From positions 145,293-209,292 of the forward strand of contig NZ_FRCF01000004.1 of assembly GCF_900142805.1 (NCBI RefSeq): a DNA stretch of 64,000 bases, read 5' to 3'. This stretch comes from Lacicoccus alkaliphilus DSM 16010 (GTDB taxonomy: Bacteria; Bacillota; Bacilli; Staphylococcales; Salinicoccaceae). Each line of letters starts with the position of its first letter. The first letter of the stretch is position 1. Position numbers and translations under genes: made by a program. The notes under the pieces were generated by a model, which was not told the origin of the DNA, made no database searches, and was given only the letters and a program-made list of their open reading frames with translations. Of the stretch, positions 45,574 through 56,326 are shown piece by piece.

Positions 45574-45608
45574 GCATTCAAACAATAATCATTTGGAGGG
45601 GTTTTATC

Positions 45609-46670
45609 ATGACACACTCAGCTTTACAAATCACTGAAGCGACGATTTCGGTTTATCCATATATTCTAAAATTATCACGCAGGGAAGATCTCACTTTCGA
45701 TGAAATGTATGATGCGTTCGATGCTGTTTTGAACGGCAGTGCCTCTGACGGCGAAGTCGCGTCACTGCTGATGGCGCTGAAGGAGAAGGGTGAAACGATC
45801 GATGAAATCACCGCCCTGGTCACGGTGCTGAAAGATCATGCATCGAAACTTCCCCGCCATGTTCCGGGAGTCATCGACAATTGCGGCACCGGCGGTGACG
45901 GCTCGAACAGTTTCAACATATCAACGACTTCAGCATTCGTCATCGCAGGAGCGGGCGTCAAAATCGCAAAGCACGGCAATAAGAGCATCACGAGCCTGAC
46001 AGGCAGTTCCGATGTTTTATCCGCACTCGGGCTGAAACTGGATTATTTCCCGGGAAAAGTGGCCGCTCAGCTTGATGATGCGGGGATCGCATTTTTATTC
46101 GCCCCGTTCGTCCATCCAAAGATCAAACAGATCATGAAAGTCAGGAATGACCTGAAAGTACCGACGATCTTCAACATGATCGGGCCGCTCATCAACCCGG
46201 TGGACTTGGATTACCAGTACCTCGGCATTTATAAGCGGGATCAGGTGGAGACCATGGCACATGTGCTGAAGTCACTCGGCAGGAAACGTGCCGTCGTCGT
46301 CAACGGCGCACATGCAATGGATGAAGCGAACCTTTCAGGCGAAAACAGGATTGCAATTCTGAGGGACGGCAAAGTCACGACCCATATACTGAAACCGGAG
46401 GATGTCGGCCTGCCTGCTTATGAGATGACGGAACTGAGGGGCGGGGATGGACATGTGAACAGGGAAATCCTTACGGACGTCCTTCAGGATGAAGCGACCG
46501 ATGCACAAAGGGACACAGTGCTGCTGAATGCGGGAATCGGCATTTTCACGGCTGAGAAAGCAGAGTCGATCAAAGCGGGCATCGAAGTGGCGAGAGAGAG
46601 CATCGAATCGGGCAATGCAGCCGGCAAGCTGCAGGAATTGATCAAATATACAAATGAGGGTGTCAAATGA
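45609..46670 (+). CDS. trpD: anthranilate phosphoribosyltransferase
   Basis: A 353-residue enzyme joining anthranilate to PRPP. The phosphate-binding motif DNCGTGGDGSNSFNISTTSAF lies near residues 94-114, followed by KHGNKSITS and GVKIAKHGNKS context, then MKVRNDLKVPTIFNMIGPLINP. GGAGGGG precedes the ATG. The protein is slightly longer at its N-terminus than usual. It is the first gene of the operon; trpE and trpG are absent upstream. Its stop overlaps the trpC start (ATGA). Confidence 0.94.
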   Translation: MTHSALQITEATISVYPYILKLSRREDLTFDEMYDAFDAVLNGSASDGEVASLLMALKEKGETIDEITALVTVLKDHASKLPRHVPGVIDNCGTGGDGSNSFNISTTSAFVIAGAGVKIAKHGNKSITSLTGSSDVLSALGLKLDYFPGKVAAQLDDAGIAFLFAPFVHPKIKQIMKVRNDLKVPTIFNMIGPLINPVDLDYQYLGIYKRDQVETMAHVLKSLGRKRAVVVNGAHAMDEANLSGENRIAILRDGKVTTHILKPEDVGLPAYEMTELRGGDGHVNREILTDVLQDEATDAQRDTVLLNAGIGIFTAEKAESIKAGIEVARESIESGNAAGKLQELIKYTNEGVK

Positions 46671-47431
46671 CCATATTGGACAAGATCGTTGCAGAAAAAA
46701 AAGAGACATTGAAAGAATATCCTGAAGTCGTGGAACGTGCATCCGACAGGCAGCCCATACCTTTCAAAGCGCGGGTGGAGGCCGGGGACACACTCGGCAT
46801 CATCAGTGAAATCAAACGGGCATCCCCTTCAAAGGGTGATATCAACACAGGTTTCACCCCGGCGGATCAGGCTTTGTTGTATGTGGAAGGCGGCACGAAT
46901 GCAATCAGCGTGCTGACCGAAAGCGACTTCTTCAAAGGCTCCATGACCGATCTCGCCGATGTGCGCGGAGTGGTGGATGTGCCGATACTGAACAAGGACT
47001 TCATCATCGATGAACGGCAGATAGTGGATGCATACAACCACGGTGCGGACATCATCCTTTTGATCGTGACGATACTGGATGATGAGACGCTCGCACGTTT
47101 TCACAATACGGCGCGCGACCTCGGAATGGAAGTGATCGTGGAGGTGCATGATGAAGAGGAGATGAAGCGGGCGTTGAAGCTTGACCCTGAAATCATCGGC
47201 ATCAACAACCGGGACTTGAAGACTTTCCTCGTGGATCTCGACAACACAGTGAAGCTGATTGATAAGTATTATGATGAAGCTATTTTATTCATCGCCGAAA
47301 GCGGCATGGAGACCCGCGCGGATGCACAGAAGATGGCTGGTGGGAAAGCCCGGTGCCTGTTGGTCGGCGAAACGCTGATGCGGGCGAAGCATCCGGTGGA
47401 GGTCATCGGGGAATTGAAGGTGGGAATATGA
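46667..47431 (+). CDS. trpC: indole-3-glycerol phosphate synthase
   Basis: A 254-residue TIM-barrel enzyme that closes the indole ring. Typical blocks are IISEIKRASPSKGDIN near residues 45-60, LNKDFIIDERQIVDA, IIGINNRDLKTF and ESGMETRADA. It overlaps trpD and trpF by four bases at each end, so the three are translationally coupled. Confidence 0.95.
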   Translation: MTILDKIVAEKKETLKEYPEVVERASDRQPIPFKARVEAGDTLGIISEIKRASPSKGDINTGFTPADQALLYVEGGTNAISVLTESDFFKGSMTDLADVRGVVDVPILNKDFIIDERQIVDAYNHGADIILLIVTILDDETLARFHNTARDLGMEVIVEVHDEEEMKRALKLDPEIIGINNRDLKTFLVDLDNTVKLIDKYYDEAILFIAESGMETRADAQKMAGGKARCLLVGETLMRAKHPVEVIGELKVGI

Positions 47432-48039
47432 CGAAAGTGAAGATTTGCGGCATGCAGACGATTGAAGATGCGCAGTACGCAATCGATGCCGGGGCGGACT
47501 TCATTGGATTCGTCCTTGCACCGAGCAAAAGGCAGCTCACGATCGATGAGATGAGAGGTATTTTGGAAAAGCTTGATACGAAGAATGCGGGCACCGTCGG
47601 AGTGATGGTCAACCCTTCCAGGGAAGAAGCGGAAGAAGCATTGGAGACGGGGCTCGACTATATACAGTTCCACGGTGATGAAGCCCCGGCATTCGTCGAA
47701 GATTTCAAAGATCATGCAATCAAGGCCTTTCCGAGCAATTCGGAGTTGGGCAATTCAGAGAAATTTGAATATCCTTCGAATTTCATCCTGATCGACAGTC
47801 CGAGGAAGGAATACTACGGCGGCTCGGGTTCACAGTTCGACTGGGAAGCATTCGACCAGGAAGGCCTGGAGCCGTCACGCTTTGCGCTTGCAGGCGGACT
47901 GAAGCCGGAAAATATCGGGGAAGCGATCTCTATATTCAAACCGGCGCTCGTGGATGTTTCAAGCGGCGTCGAATCGGACGGTAAGAAAGACCCGGAAAAG
48001 GTCAGCCGATTCATAAAAAATGTCAAAGAGGTGTCATGA
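47428..48039 (+). CDS. trpF: phosphoribosylanthranilate isomerase
   Basis: A 203-residue TIM-barrel enzyme for the Amadori step. KICGMQTIEDAQYA near the start, FIGFVLAPSKRQL, QFHGDEAP and ALAGGLKPENI with VDVSSGVESDGKKD identify it. The ATG at 47428 overlaps the trpC stop, which rules out the longer frame that opens within trpC. Confidence 0.94.
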   Translation: MTKVKICGMQTIEDAQYAIDAGADFIGFVLAPSKRQLTIDEMRGILEKLDTKNAGTVGVMVNPSREEAEEALETGLDYIQFHGDEAPAFVEDFKDHAIKAFPSNSELGNSEKFEYPSNFILIDSPRKEYYGGSGSQFDWEAFDQEGLEPSRFALAGGLKPENIGEAISIFKPALVDVSSGVESDGKKDPEKVSRFIKNVKEVS

Positions 48040-49248
48040 ATGGTATTATCATATGAATTTCCGGACAGCAAGGGCAAGTACGGCGGATTCGGGGGCAGGT
48101 ACGTGCCCGAAACGTTGATCGGTGCATTGAATGAGCTGGAAGCGGAGTACAATAAAGCCCTCCAGGATGAAGGGTTTCTGCAAGAACTCGATGAATATTT
48201 GACGGAATTCGTCGGGCGGGAAACACCTCTCTATCATGCGAAGAATTTAAGCGACCACATCGGCGGGGCGAAGATTTATCTGAAGCGGGAAGATCTGAAC
48301 CATACCGGTGCGCATAAGATCAACAACACGGTCGGCCAGGGACTGCTCGCCAAACGCATGGGCAAAAAGAAGATCATCGCAGAAACCGGTGCCGGACAGC
48401 ATGGCGTCGCAACGGCGACCATCTGTGCCAACCTCGGCCTGGAGTGCATCATCTTCATGGGTAAGGAGGATGTGAGGCGCCAGGAGCTGAACGTCTTCAG
48501 GATGGAACTGCTCGGGGCTGAAGTCGTCAGCGTCGATGCAGGGCGCGGCACCTTGAAGGATGCGGTCAACGCCACGCTTCGCCACTGGGTGGCGAATGTG
48601 GATGACACGCACTACATCCTCGGTTCCGTGCTCGGACCGCACCCGTTCCCGCAGATCGTGCGTGACTTCCAGAGTGTGATCGGAAGCGAGACGAGGGAAC
48701 AGGTCATGGAGAAGGAAGGCCGGCTGCCGGACAGCGTCGTTGCATGCATCGGCGGCGGCAGCAACGCGATGGGCATGTTCTATCCATTCATCGAGGATGA
48801 GGGCGTTGATTTGATAGGCGTCGAATCCGCAGGCAAGGGGCTCGACACCGATGAGTATGCAGCATCCATCTCGAAAGGGCGCGTGGGTGTACTGCACGGC
48901 GCGAAGATGCATCTGCTGCAGGATGATGCCGGCCAGATCCAAGAGGCGTACTCGGTGTCTGCAGGGCTGGATTATCCGGGCATCGGACCGGAACACAGCC
49001 ACCTCCATACGACCGGCCGGGTGAACTATGTCTCCCGGAATGATATGGAAGCTCTCGCAGCCTTTGAGCTGCTGAGCCGTAAAGAGGGCATCATACCGGC
49101 GCTCGAGAGTGCCCATGCCGTGGCGGAGGCCATTGAAGCCGCCAAAGGTAGACGTTCCGATGAGGTCGTCGTCATCTGCCTTTCGGGGCGCGGGGACAAG
49201 GATGTCAGCGAAGTCAAACGTCTGTTGAGGGGTGGAGAAAATGAGTAA
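48040..49248 (+). CDS. trpB: tryptophan synthase beta subunit
   Basis: A 402-residue PLP enzyme that joins indole and serine. The PLP lysine is in [14 protein letters not shown] near residues 84-97, followed by [16 protein letters not shown] and the glycine-rich [12 protein letters not shown] phosphate site. C-terminal SGRGDKDV is also typical. The 3' end overlaps trpA. Confidence 0.96.
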   Translation: MVLSYEFPDSKGKYGGFGGRYVPETLIGALNELEAEYNKALQDEGFLQELDEYLTEFVGRETPLYHAKNLSDHIGGAKIYLKREDLNHTGAHKINNTVGQGLLAKRMGKKKIIAETGAGQHGVATATICANLGLECIIFMGKEDVRRQELNVFRMELLGAEVVSVDAGRGTLKDAVNATLRHWVANVDDTHYILGSVLGPHPFPQIVRDFQSVIGSETREQVMEKEGRLPDSVVACIGGGSNAMGMFYPFIEDEGVDLIGVESAGKGLDTDEYAASISKGRVGVLHGAKMHLLQDDAGQIQEAYSVSAGLDYPGIGPEHSHLHTTGRVNYVSRNDMEALAAFELLSRKEGIIPALESAHAVAEAIEAAKGRRSDEVVVICLSGRGDKDVSEVKRLLRGGENE

Positions 49249-50026
49249 AGCACAAATCGATCAAGTTTTTGAAAAATTGAAAGAGAGCGGGGACAAGGCG
49301 TTCATTTCATACATCATGGCCGGCGACGGCGGACTCGATGGTCTGAAGCATCAGATCAAGACGCTTGAAGCAGCCGGGGTGGATATCATCGAACTCGGCA
49401 TTCCATTCTCGGACCCGGTCGCTGACGGCCCGGTGATCCAGCAGGCGGGAATCCGTGCGCTCGATGCGGGGGTTTCGCTCCGGAAGATTCTGGATGAGCT
49501 GAAGAAGATAAAAGATGACATCAACGTGCCGATTGTGCTGATGACCTACATCAACCCGGTTCTGAACATCGGCTATCAGGCATTCGCAGAAGATGCCCGC
49601 AACTCCGGAGTCTCAGGCGTGATCCTCCCGGATGTGCCGTTCGAGGAAGAGGACGAGATCAGCACGCATCTCGGTGATAATGACATCGCGCTCGTCAGGC
49701 TCGTGACGCTGACCAGTGATGAGGGGCGCATCCGCGAACTCTGCGAAGGGGCGGAGGGCTTCCTGTATGCGGTCACGGTCAAAGGGACGACCGGCGGCCG
49801 CACATCTTTCGGCGAGGATACTTATGAGCTGCTCAGGAAAATCAAGGGCATCGCCGATGTCCCCGTGTGCGCAGGGTTCGGCGTCTCCAACCGGGAGATG
49901 GCCGAAGCGCTCGGCGATCACTGTGATGGCGTCATCGTCGGCAGTAAGATCGTCGAAATGCTGCATCAGGGTGAGGCGGAGGGCATCAAGAACCTCATTC
50001 CTGAAAAGAGCAGCGCTGTAAAATAA
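49241..50026 (+). CDS. trpA: tryptophan synthase alpha subunit
   Basis: A 261-residue TIM-barrel subunit that releases indole. The blocks [17 protein letters not shown] (catalytic Glu and Asp), [11 protein letters not shown] and [12 protein letters not shown] are present. The ATG at 49241 lies inside the trpB tail after GGGTGGAG; a GTG nine bases earlier is less likely. It is the last gene of trpDCFBA. Confidence 0.95.
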   Translation: MSKAQIDQVFEKLKESGDKAFISYIMAGDGGLDGLKHQIKTLEAAGVDIIELGIPFSDPVADGPVIQQAGIRALDAGVSLRKILDELKKIKDDINVPIVLMTYINPVLNIGYQAFAEDARNSGVSGVILPDVPFEEEDEISTHLGDNDIALVRLVTLTSDEGRIRELCEGAEGFLYAVTVKGTTGGRTSFGEDTYELLRKIKGIADVPVCAGFGVSNREMAEALGDHCDGVIVGSKIVEMLHQGEAEGIKNLIPEKSSAVK

Positions 50027-50033
50027 ACTTCAC

Positions 50034-50072
50034 GGCCGGCCGGCATGGATATCCCTGCCGGTCGGTTTTGAT
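50034..50072 (+). terminator. terminator after trpA
   Basis: GGCCGGCCGGCA with TGCCGGTCGG forms a GC-rich stem, followed by TTTTGATTT. Confidence 0.85.
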
Positions 50073-50222
50073 TTGGGTGGAGTTTAGGGAGGGGCGTGCC
50101 GATGAGTGTTTATCGCAGGTAGTGTGTGACATGACTTCGCCCTGCCACAAAGATGTATCATTTGATTTCCTGTCTGTACATTTCTACAATTAAGCAAAAG
50201 ACATTGATAAAGGGATGGTTTG

Positions 50223-51551
50223 ATGAATGAGAATTATATCCGGCTGAATTTTGAGCATACCCGGAAGTTTACAGGCGATCATGAAATGGAAATGCTGAAG
50301 CCGTATATAGACTCCGTGCATGAGGCCATTGCTGATAAGGCGGGTGCAGGCAGTGAATTCCTCGGATGGGCGGATCTGCCTGAGACGTATGATGAAGAAG
50401 AGTTCAAACGCATCAAGGAAGCATCGTCGGCCATCAATGCCCATTCGGATGTCCTGGTCGTCATCGGCATCGGCGGCTCTTACCTCGGTGCGAAAGCGGC
50501 GCTTGAAATGCTGAAGCCATCTTTTGAAAATGTCGGGACCGAAGTGATTTTCGCCGGGCATCACCTGTCGGCCCATTATATGAATGAACTGAAAGGCCAC
50601 CTTAAAGATAAGGATTTCTCCATAAACGTCATCAGTAAATCAGGGACGACGACGGAACCTGCCATCGCCTTCCGCATTTTCAAGCAGCTTCTGGAAGAGA
50701 AGTATGAAAACACCACGGACCGGATCTACATCACGACCGACCGCAGCAAAGGTGCACTCAAAAAACTCGCGGATACGGAAGGGTACGCCACGTTCACGGT
50801 GCCCGACGACATCGGCGGCAGATATTCGGTCCTGACCGCGGTCGGGCTTCTCCCGATGGCCGCTTCCGGCATCGATATCGATGCAGTGATGGCAGGTGCC
50901 GGGGAAGCAAAAGAAGCGCTTTCGGGAAAAGATGCCTCTGGAAATCCAGCATACAGATATGCTGCGATGAGGAACATATTATATAGGAAAGGCTATCATA
51001 CAGAACTTTTTGCCAACTATGATGAGCGCCTGAAATACTTCTCCGAGTGGTGGAAGCAGCTGTTCGGTGAAAGTGAGGGTAAGGATGGCAAGGGCATCAT
51101 GCCGCACAGTGCGAACTTCACGACGGACCTGCATTCCCTCGGCCAGTATATCCAGGACGGCCGCCGGGGTTTATTCGAAACGGTCCTGGCTGTGGAGACG
51201 CCGCTCAGTGATATTGTGATCGAATCTGAAGCGGATGACCTGGACGGTCTGAACTACCTGGCCGGCATGTCGGTCGATGCGGTCAATAAGAAGGCGGTCG
51301 AGGGCACGGTCTTAGCCCATGTGGACGGCGGCGTGCCGAACATCCTGATCACCGTCCCGGACCTCTCGCCCCGGACATTCGGCCATCTGGTATACTTTTT
51401 TGAACTGTCCTGTGCGATGAGCGGGTATTTACTTGGGGTGAACCCCTTTGATCAGCCCGGCGTGGAGGCTTATAAGGAAAATATGTTCGCTCTGCTCGGA
51501 AAACCGGGATTTGAAGCGTTGCAGAAGGAATTGAATGACAGACTCACATAA
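50223..51551 (+). CDS. pgi: glucose-6-phosphate isomerase
   Basis: A 442-residue glycolytic isomerase. [18 protein letters not shown] near residues 79-96 binds phosphate, [16 protein letters not shown] follows, and the C-terminal block [20 protein letters not shown] carries conserved residues of the family. AAGGGATGG precedes the ATG at 50223; a TTG one codon earlier is less likely. The ~195 bases before it hold the trp terminator and no other clear signal. Monocistronic. Confidence 0.95.
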   Translation: MNENYIRLNFEHTRKFTGDHEMEMLKPYIDSVHEAIADKAGAGSEFLGWADLPETYDEEEFKRIKEASSAINAHSDVLVVIGIGGSYLGAKAALEMLKPSFENVGTEVIFAGHHLSAHYMNELKGHLKDKDFSINVISKSGTTTEPAIAFRIFKQLLEEKYENTTDRIYITTDRSKGALKKLADTEGYATFTVPDDIGGRYSVLTAVGLLPMAASGIDIDAVMAGAGEAKEALSGKDASGNPAYRYAAMRNILYRKGYHTELFANYDERLKYFSEWWKQLFGESEGKDGKGIMPHSANFTTDLHSLGQYIQDGRRGLFETVLAVETPLSDIVIESEADDLDGLNYLAGMSVDAVNKKAVEGTVLAHVDGGVPNILITVPDLSPRTFGHLVYFFELSCAMSGYLLGVNPFDQPGVEAYKENMFALLGKPGFEALQKELNDRLT

Positions 51552-51581
51552 AAATTATATAATTGAACGTAATATTCGAAT

Positions 51582-51620
51582 AGGCTATATTTTTTAAATA
51601 TAGCCTTCAATCTTTTTTGC
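51582..51620 (+). terminator. hairpin after pgi
   Basis: AGGCTATATTT (51582-51592) pairs with AAATATAGCCT (51596-51606); a T run lies a few bases further on (51612-51618). Confidence 0.7.
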
Positions 51621-51632
51621 GGGGTCATTTTA

Positions 51633-52232
51633 TTGGAGGATATCATTCAATTATTCACAACTGAGGAAGGCATACAGTCGATCTTTGAGCGGTTTGAGCA
51701 ATTCGGCATATTCGCAGGTTTTTTCCTGGTCATACTGGAATCTTTCGTCCCTGTACTGCCGTTGTTTGCGATCGTCATCCTGAACATCAATTCCTACGGG
51801 TTCATCCTTGGATTCCTGATCAGTTATACGGCATCGGTGACGGGAAGCTACCTGGTGTTCCTTGTTGTGAGGTTTTTATTCAGGGACACCGCCCAAAGGT
51901 ATATACACAGCAAAGAAAAGCTTGAACGGATGCTCCGTTTTGTGGATGAGCGTGGATTCACCTTCGCCTTCGTCCTGCTGGCACTGCCCTTCACACCGAC
52001 CTCCGTCGTGAATGTGATTGCGGCGCTGTCCAATATGAAGAGTAAAGTGTACCTGTTCATACTGATCGCAGCCAAAGTGATCATGATCGGATCGATGGCC
52101 CTGGTCGGCTATGACATCACGGAGTTCTTCAATTCGCCGCTGCGTCTGATCTTCTCCAGTGTGCTGCTGGTGGTATTATATCTTTTCTCCAAATGGTATC
52201 AGAGATATTTGAACAAGAAATTGAAAAAATAG
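51633..52232 (+). CDS. VTT/DedA-like (TVP38/TMEM64) membrane protein
   Basis: A 199-residue membrane protein with five to six hydrophobic helices of the VTT (SNARE-associated/DedA) family. The re-entrant-loop block FVPVLPLFAIVILNINSYGF is near residues 40-59, and LLALPFTPTSVVNVIAAL is the second characteristic stretch. Members include lipid scramblase-like flippases. It starts at TTG 51633 with GCGGGG upstream. It overlaps no gene but sits 12 bases before the signal peptidase gene. Confidence 0.8.
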   Translation: MEDIIQLFTTEEGIQSIFERFEQFGIFAGFFLVILESFVPVLPLFAIVILNINSYGFILGFLISYTASVTGSYLVFLVVRFLFRDTAQRYIHSKEKLERMLRFVDERGFTFAFVLLALPFTPTSVVNVIAALSNMKSKVYLFILIAAKVIMIGSMALVGYDITEFFNSPLRLIFSSVLLVVLYLFSKWYQRYLNKKLKK

Positions 52233-52244
52233 AGGTGCATCCCA

Positions 52245-52775
52245 TTGAAGAAGGAAATTTTGGAATGGGTGATGGCGATTGCTGTTGCCATAGTATTAAT
52301 CATGGTGATAAGGGCTTTCTTCTTTGTCACTTATACAGTCGACGGTCTCAGCATGGAGCCCACCCTGGATCACGGCGACCGTGTCGTCGTCAATAAGTTC
52401 ATGGACCACTTCACCGATTATGAGTACGAAGATGTCATCGTCTTCGATTCGGAGATGGGCCCCGCCTATGTCAAGCGCGTGATCGGTGCACCGGGGGACA
52501 ATGTTGAAATGGATGATAAGCAGGTCTATATCAACGGTGAAGCGATCGAGGAGGAATATGTCGTACATACTGAGGATTCGTACATGGACAATTTCACACT
52601 GGGTGATCTCGGGGTGGAAGGGGACGTGATTCCGGAAGACCACTATCTGGTCCTCGGTGACAACCGCCCGGTCTCGAGGGACGGGCGCGACTTCGGACTG
52701 ATCCATGAAGACAGCATCGTCGGCGAAGTCCAGCTGAGGTTCTGGCCGTTGAATGAAATCGCAATCAGTTTTTAA
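52245..52775 (+). CDS. spsB: signal peptidase I
   Basis: A 176-residue membrane-anchored serine protease that removes signal peptides. The catalytic dyad is S36 (in LSMEPTL) and K77 (in YVKRVIG), the same positions I recall for Staphylococcus SpsB. The single N-terminal helix covers about residues 10-29. The motif LGDNRPVSRDGRDFG is in the C-terminal half. It starts at a TTG with GAGGTG upstream. The inactive paralogue SpsA that precedes it in S. aureus is absent here. Confidence 0.93.
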   Translation: MKKEILEWVMAIAVAIVLIMVIRAFFFVTYTVDGLSMEPTLDHGDRVVVNKFMDHFTDYEYEDVIVFDSEMGPAYVKRVIGAPGDNVEMDDKQVYINGEAIEEEYVVHTEDSYMDNFTLGDLGVEGDVIPEDHYLVLGDNRPVSRDGRDFGLIHEDSIVGEVQLRFWPLNEIAISF

Positions 52776-52783
52776 ATCATATG

Positions 52784-52811
52784 AAGACACCTCCCAGGGT
52801 GTCTTTTATTT
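52784..52811 (+). terminator. terminator after signal peptidase gene
   Basis: AAGACACC with GGGTGTCTT, then TTATTT. Confidence 0.85.
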
Positions 52812-52831
52812 ACTTATAGAGGAGTGAGACC

Positions 52832-55800
52832 ATGCGCGTCAACATTTGGACGGGTGTCAGCGGTACGGGTAAGACGGAGCAGATGTTCAGGGAAATCGAG
52901 GCGATGACCCAGGATGCACCGCTCGGACCCAACATCTACATCATCACGCCGACCCAGAACACACTGCAATATGAACGCATCATCACCGGGGAGACGAACG
53001 AAGGCATCACCGGCAGCCTGAGGACCGGTGTCTTCAGTTTTCAGAGGTTCATATGGCATGTATTCAACGAAATCGGCGGCGGCAGCCGTGAAACGCTGAG
53101 TGAGAGCGGCCAGGTGATGCTGCTGCATAAAATGATGAATGATATGAAGGACGGCTTCAAATACTATCAGGATTCAGGACAGTACATCAAATTCTCGAAG
53201 CAGGTGCTCGATATGCTGAAGGAGTTCAGGACATATCAGGTGAGCGTCGACGATATCGGGAGCGTCCGGTCCGAGAAAGAGCGTTACCAGGACAAACTGT
53301 ATGATCTGACCCACATTTATAAAAACTGGCTCGAAGAGGTCGAGCACCTTAATATTGAGGACTTGAACATCATCAATTCATTCATGAAGGCACTCGATGT
53401 GAATCCGGACATCAAAGCGCTGAAAGACGCGGTGATTTATATCGATGGCTTCCACAACTTCACTGAAAGCGAGTTCCGGATGATCGCCGCCCTGGCGGGA
53501 AGGGTGAAGACGGTCAATGTGCTCCTCACCCATAAAGGTGAAAATAAAACCCTTTTCAGGAAGACGGATGCCACCATCACGCGCTTCCAGGAGCTGCTCG
53601 GCAGCGCGGTAGAAATCATTCATTTCGAAGACACTTTCCGCAGGTCGGATAAGATGGGGCTGATACAGCTTGAAGAATACTTTTCAAAAGGGAAGCCCAT
53701 GACGCTGTACGAGGGCATACGCATCACCGAGTCGCCCAACATCATCGACGAAGTGAGGAATGTCGCACGGGAAATCGAACGGCTGACCGAAGATCCTGCA
53801 GTGCACTACAGCGATATCGGTATACTCTACCGGGATCAGGGCTACCTGCAGCATATCGAATCCATATTCCGCAGGTTCGGCATCTCCTACCATCTGGACC
53901 GCAAGGTCCCGATGTACTCCCATCCGTTCGTCCAGTTCATCATTGCAGTGCTGGAATGCTATGTGCGGAAATTCGATTTCACCGCACTGATGGATGTCCT
54001 GAAGACGGAATACCTGACCCGGCCGGAAGAGAGGGACTTCATCTTCCAGTTTGAAAACTTCGCCCTTGAGCGGGGACTGACGGGCAGCGGCCTGTTCAAA
54101 GATGAACTGTTCTCGGTCAGGAAAGTCAGGAATGCGGCGGGTGAGATCACCGAGATCGATGTGAGTGAGGAAGTGGAAGGCCTCCTCAATTTCAAAAATG
54201 ATTTGCTCTCGCGGCTGTCGGACCTGTTCAACCGGTTCGACGAAGCGGACAAGGTGACGGAATACATTTCCATCATCTACGATTTCATCAATGAAGAGGG
54301 TATCATCGATAAGATCGAAGCAGAAACCGGTGCCCTCGAAGAGGCGGGTGACATCGTCAAACGCGATGAGACGGAGCAGGCCTTCAATGAATTCATAAAA
54401 ATGCTTGATGATGCCTATATCGTCTTCAGGGATGAGCCGGTCACATTTGAAATCTTCCATGAAACATTCAAGGACGGCCTGTTGAACGCGGAGTTCAACC
54501 TGCTGCCCTCGACGATCGACCAGGTCATCGTCGGCAACCTGGACCTAGCGAAAGTGGAGAATAAAAAACACGTCTTCATCATCGGCATGAACCGCAACGT
54601 CATGCCGAAGGAGACACGCACCAATGCGATCATCAGGGAAGAGGAGAAGGAACTGTTCCAGGCGCACGACATCATCCTCTCCCCGGATGCCAAAACGCTT
54701 GCACAGGATGAAAGGTTCGTATTCTACCATGGCGTGACCCATGCAGTGGAAGGCCTCCACATCAGTTTCTCGAATACACTGCAGGGCGGCGAGGCAGCAA
54801 AGATCAGCCCGTTCGTCGAAGAGATCATCCCGGAGCATGACTACCAGCGGGACATGGTGTACCGGCGCACGTCCCTGTATGAAAAGTTCGAACCCGAAAA
54901 GCTGGTGTCATCGGCACGCAGCATGGAGGCACTGGTGCATCTCAAGCTGAGGGCGCTCCTCGGCATCAGGAGTGCACCGCTTGATGAACTGGCGGAGTAT
55001 CCCGAATACCGGACATGGATCCAGCTCTATCAGATGATCAAAAAACATGACACCACCGGCATGTATAAACGGCTCAACAGCAGCCTGACCGACGATAACC
55101 GTGCCGCTCCGATCACAGCCGCAACCGCCGAGGCGCTCTATGGAGAGTCGATGATGGCGAGTGTGTCCAGGTTCGAGTCGTTCAACCGGTGCCAGTTCCA
55201 GCACTTTGCGAACTACGGGCTGAAACTGAATGTCAGGCAGCCCTTCAAAGTGGCACCGCTCGACCTCGGCAACCTGTACCACCATGTCCTTGAAAACGTG
55301 ACGAAGAAGCTCGGCTATACATTCCAGCACGATGATGCCTTCATGGAATCGGTGACCGAGACGGCCATCGATGAGGAAGCTGCGGCGATCCAGCATGGCA
55401 TCTTCAATGAATCATTCTACAATGCTTCTTTGAAGCGCCGGGCGAAAGATGCGCTGACGCGGCTGCTTTATTTCATGCGGGATATCGAGAAGCTCGGGGA
55501 TTACAGGATTGCCGCCGTAGAAATGGGCTTCGGCAAAGAATGGGACAGCCTGGGTGAAGTGGTCCTTGAAAGCAATGCAGGCAGAAAGATCTCACTGAGG
55601 GGCAAGATCGACCGCATCGACGTGTATGAAAGCGGTGGAAACTCCTACGTCAATCTGCTCGATTACAAATCGAGCACAAGGCGCATTACACGAGCCGGCA
55701 TACTGAACGGCCTTGAGCTGCAGATGATCACCTACATGTATGTGCTGACGAAGAAGGGGGCGCACCTGTTCGAGGGTGAAGTGCGTCCGAACAGCATGCT

Positions 55801-56326
55801 GTTCTTCCCGGTGAAGGACCCGGTCCTGACCCTGAAGGAGGAGATGGACCCGGCGGAAGTTTTGAAGGAGCAGAATAAACAGCTCAAGCCCGACGGCGCA
55901 TTCGTCAATGAGCATCGCGATTATGATGGATATATGGATGAATCATCAATCGGTCTGACCGGCCTCCTGTCGACCCTTGAAGATTATACCGCGTACAGTG
56001 AATTCTACCCGATCACGGTGAGTGCGAAGGGCAAGATCAATGCAAGGACGAAAGGGCGTTACTTCAGTCCGATGCTCTTCAGCCGTTATGCGGAGTATGT
56101 GCTTGAACTTTACAGGAAGGCCACGGATGAGATCTATGCCGGGGCGGATGCCGTGAATCCTATGGCTGTGAATGATGTGCTGCCGTGCAGCTTCTGTGAC
56201 TTCAAGTTCGCATGCCGGGTGGACTACCTGATGAATGCACGTGATATGAGGGAGAATAAGATGGAAGATACAGAGATTGAGCAATTTGAAAGCGGGGTGG
56301 CCGATGATGGTGAACTGGACGGATGA
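52832..56326 (+). CDS. addB: ATP-dependent helicase/nuclease subunit AddB (RexB)
   Basis: An 1164-residue subunit of the AddAB double-strand-break resection machine. A Walker-type motif GVSGTGKTEQ lies near residues 8-17. The C-terminal RecB-like nuclease domain has LLDYKSSTR. Four cysteines C787, C1119, C1122 and C1128 (in NRCQF and LPCSFCDFKFAC) match the Fe-S cluster staple of AddB. GAGGAG precedes the ATG at 52832. The 3' end overlaps addA. Confidence 0.96.
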   Translation: MRVNIWTGVSGTGKTEQMFREIEAMTQDAPLGPNIYIITPTQNTLQYERIITGETNEGITGSLRTGVFSFQRFIWHVFNEIGGGSRETLSESGQVMLLHKMMNDMKDGFKYYQDSGQYIKFSKQVLDMLKEFRTYQVSVDDIGSVRSEKERYQDKLYDLTHIYKNWLEEVEHLNIEDLNIINSFMKALDVNPDIKALKDAVIYIDGFHNFTESEFRMIAALAGRVKTVNVLLTHKGENKTLFRKTDATITRFQELLGSAVEIIHFEDTFRRSDKMGLIQLEEYFSKGKPMTLYEGIRITESPNIIDEVRNVAREIERLTEDPAVHYSDIGILYRDQGYLQHIESIFRRFGISYHLDRKVPMYSHPFVQFIIAVLECYVRKFDFTALMDVLKTEYLTRPEERDFIFQFENFALERGLTGSGLFKDELFSVRKVRNAAGEITEIDVSEEVEGLLNFKNDLLSRLSDLFNRFDEADKVTEYISIIYDFINEEGIIDKIEAETGALEEAGDIVKRDETEQAFNEFIKMLDDAYIVFRDEPVTFEIFHETFKDGLLNAEFNLLPSTIDQVIVGNLDLAKVENKKHVFIIGMNRNVMPKETRTNAIIREEEKELFQAHDIILSPDAKTLAQDERFVFYHGVTHAVEGLHISFSNTLQGGEAAKISPFVEEIIPEHDYQRDMVYRRTSLYEKFEPEKLVSSARSMEALVHLKLRALLGIRSAPLDELAEYPEYRTWIQLYQMIKKHDTTGMYKRLNSSLTDDNRAAPITAATAEALYGESMMASVSRFESFNRCQFQHFANYGLKLNVRQPFKVAPLDLGNLYHHVLENVTKKLGYTFQHDDAFMESVTETAIDEEAAAIQHGIFNESFYNASLKRRAKDALTRLLYFMRDIEKLGDYRIAAVEMGFGKEWDSLGEVVLESNAGRKISLRGKIDRIDVYESGGNSYVNLLDYKSSTRRITRAGILNGLELQMITYMYVLTKKGAHLFEGEVRPNSMLFFPVKDPVLTLKEEMDPAEVLKEQNKQLKPDGAFVNEHRDYDGYMDESSIGLTGLLSTLEDYTAYSEFYPITVSAKGKINARTKGRYFSPMLFSRYAEYVLELYRKATDEIYAGADAVNPMAVNDVLPCSFCDFKFACRVDYLMNARDMRENKMEDTEIEQFESGVADDGELDG

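Noticed and set aside
48247..49116. A 289-residue open frame on the minus strand
   Set aside because: It is antisense to trpB, whose full set of motifs is intact.
53684..54460. A 258-residue open frame on the minus strand
   Set aside because: It is antisense to addB; no motif or ribosome binding site supports it.
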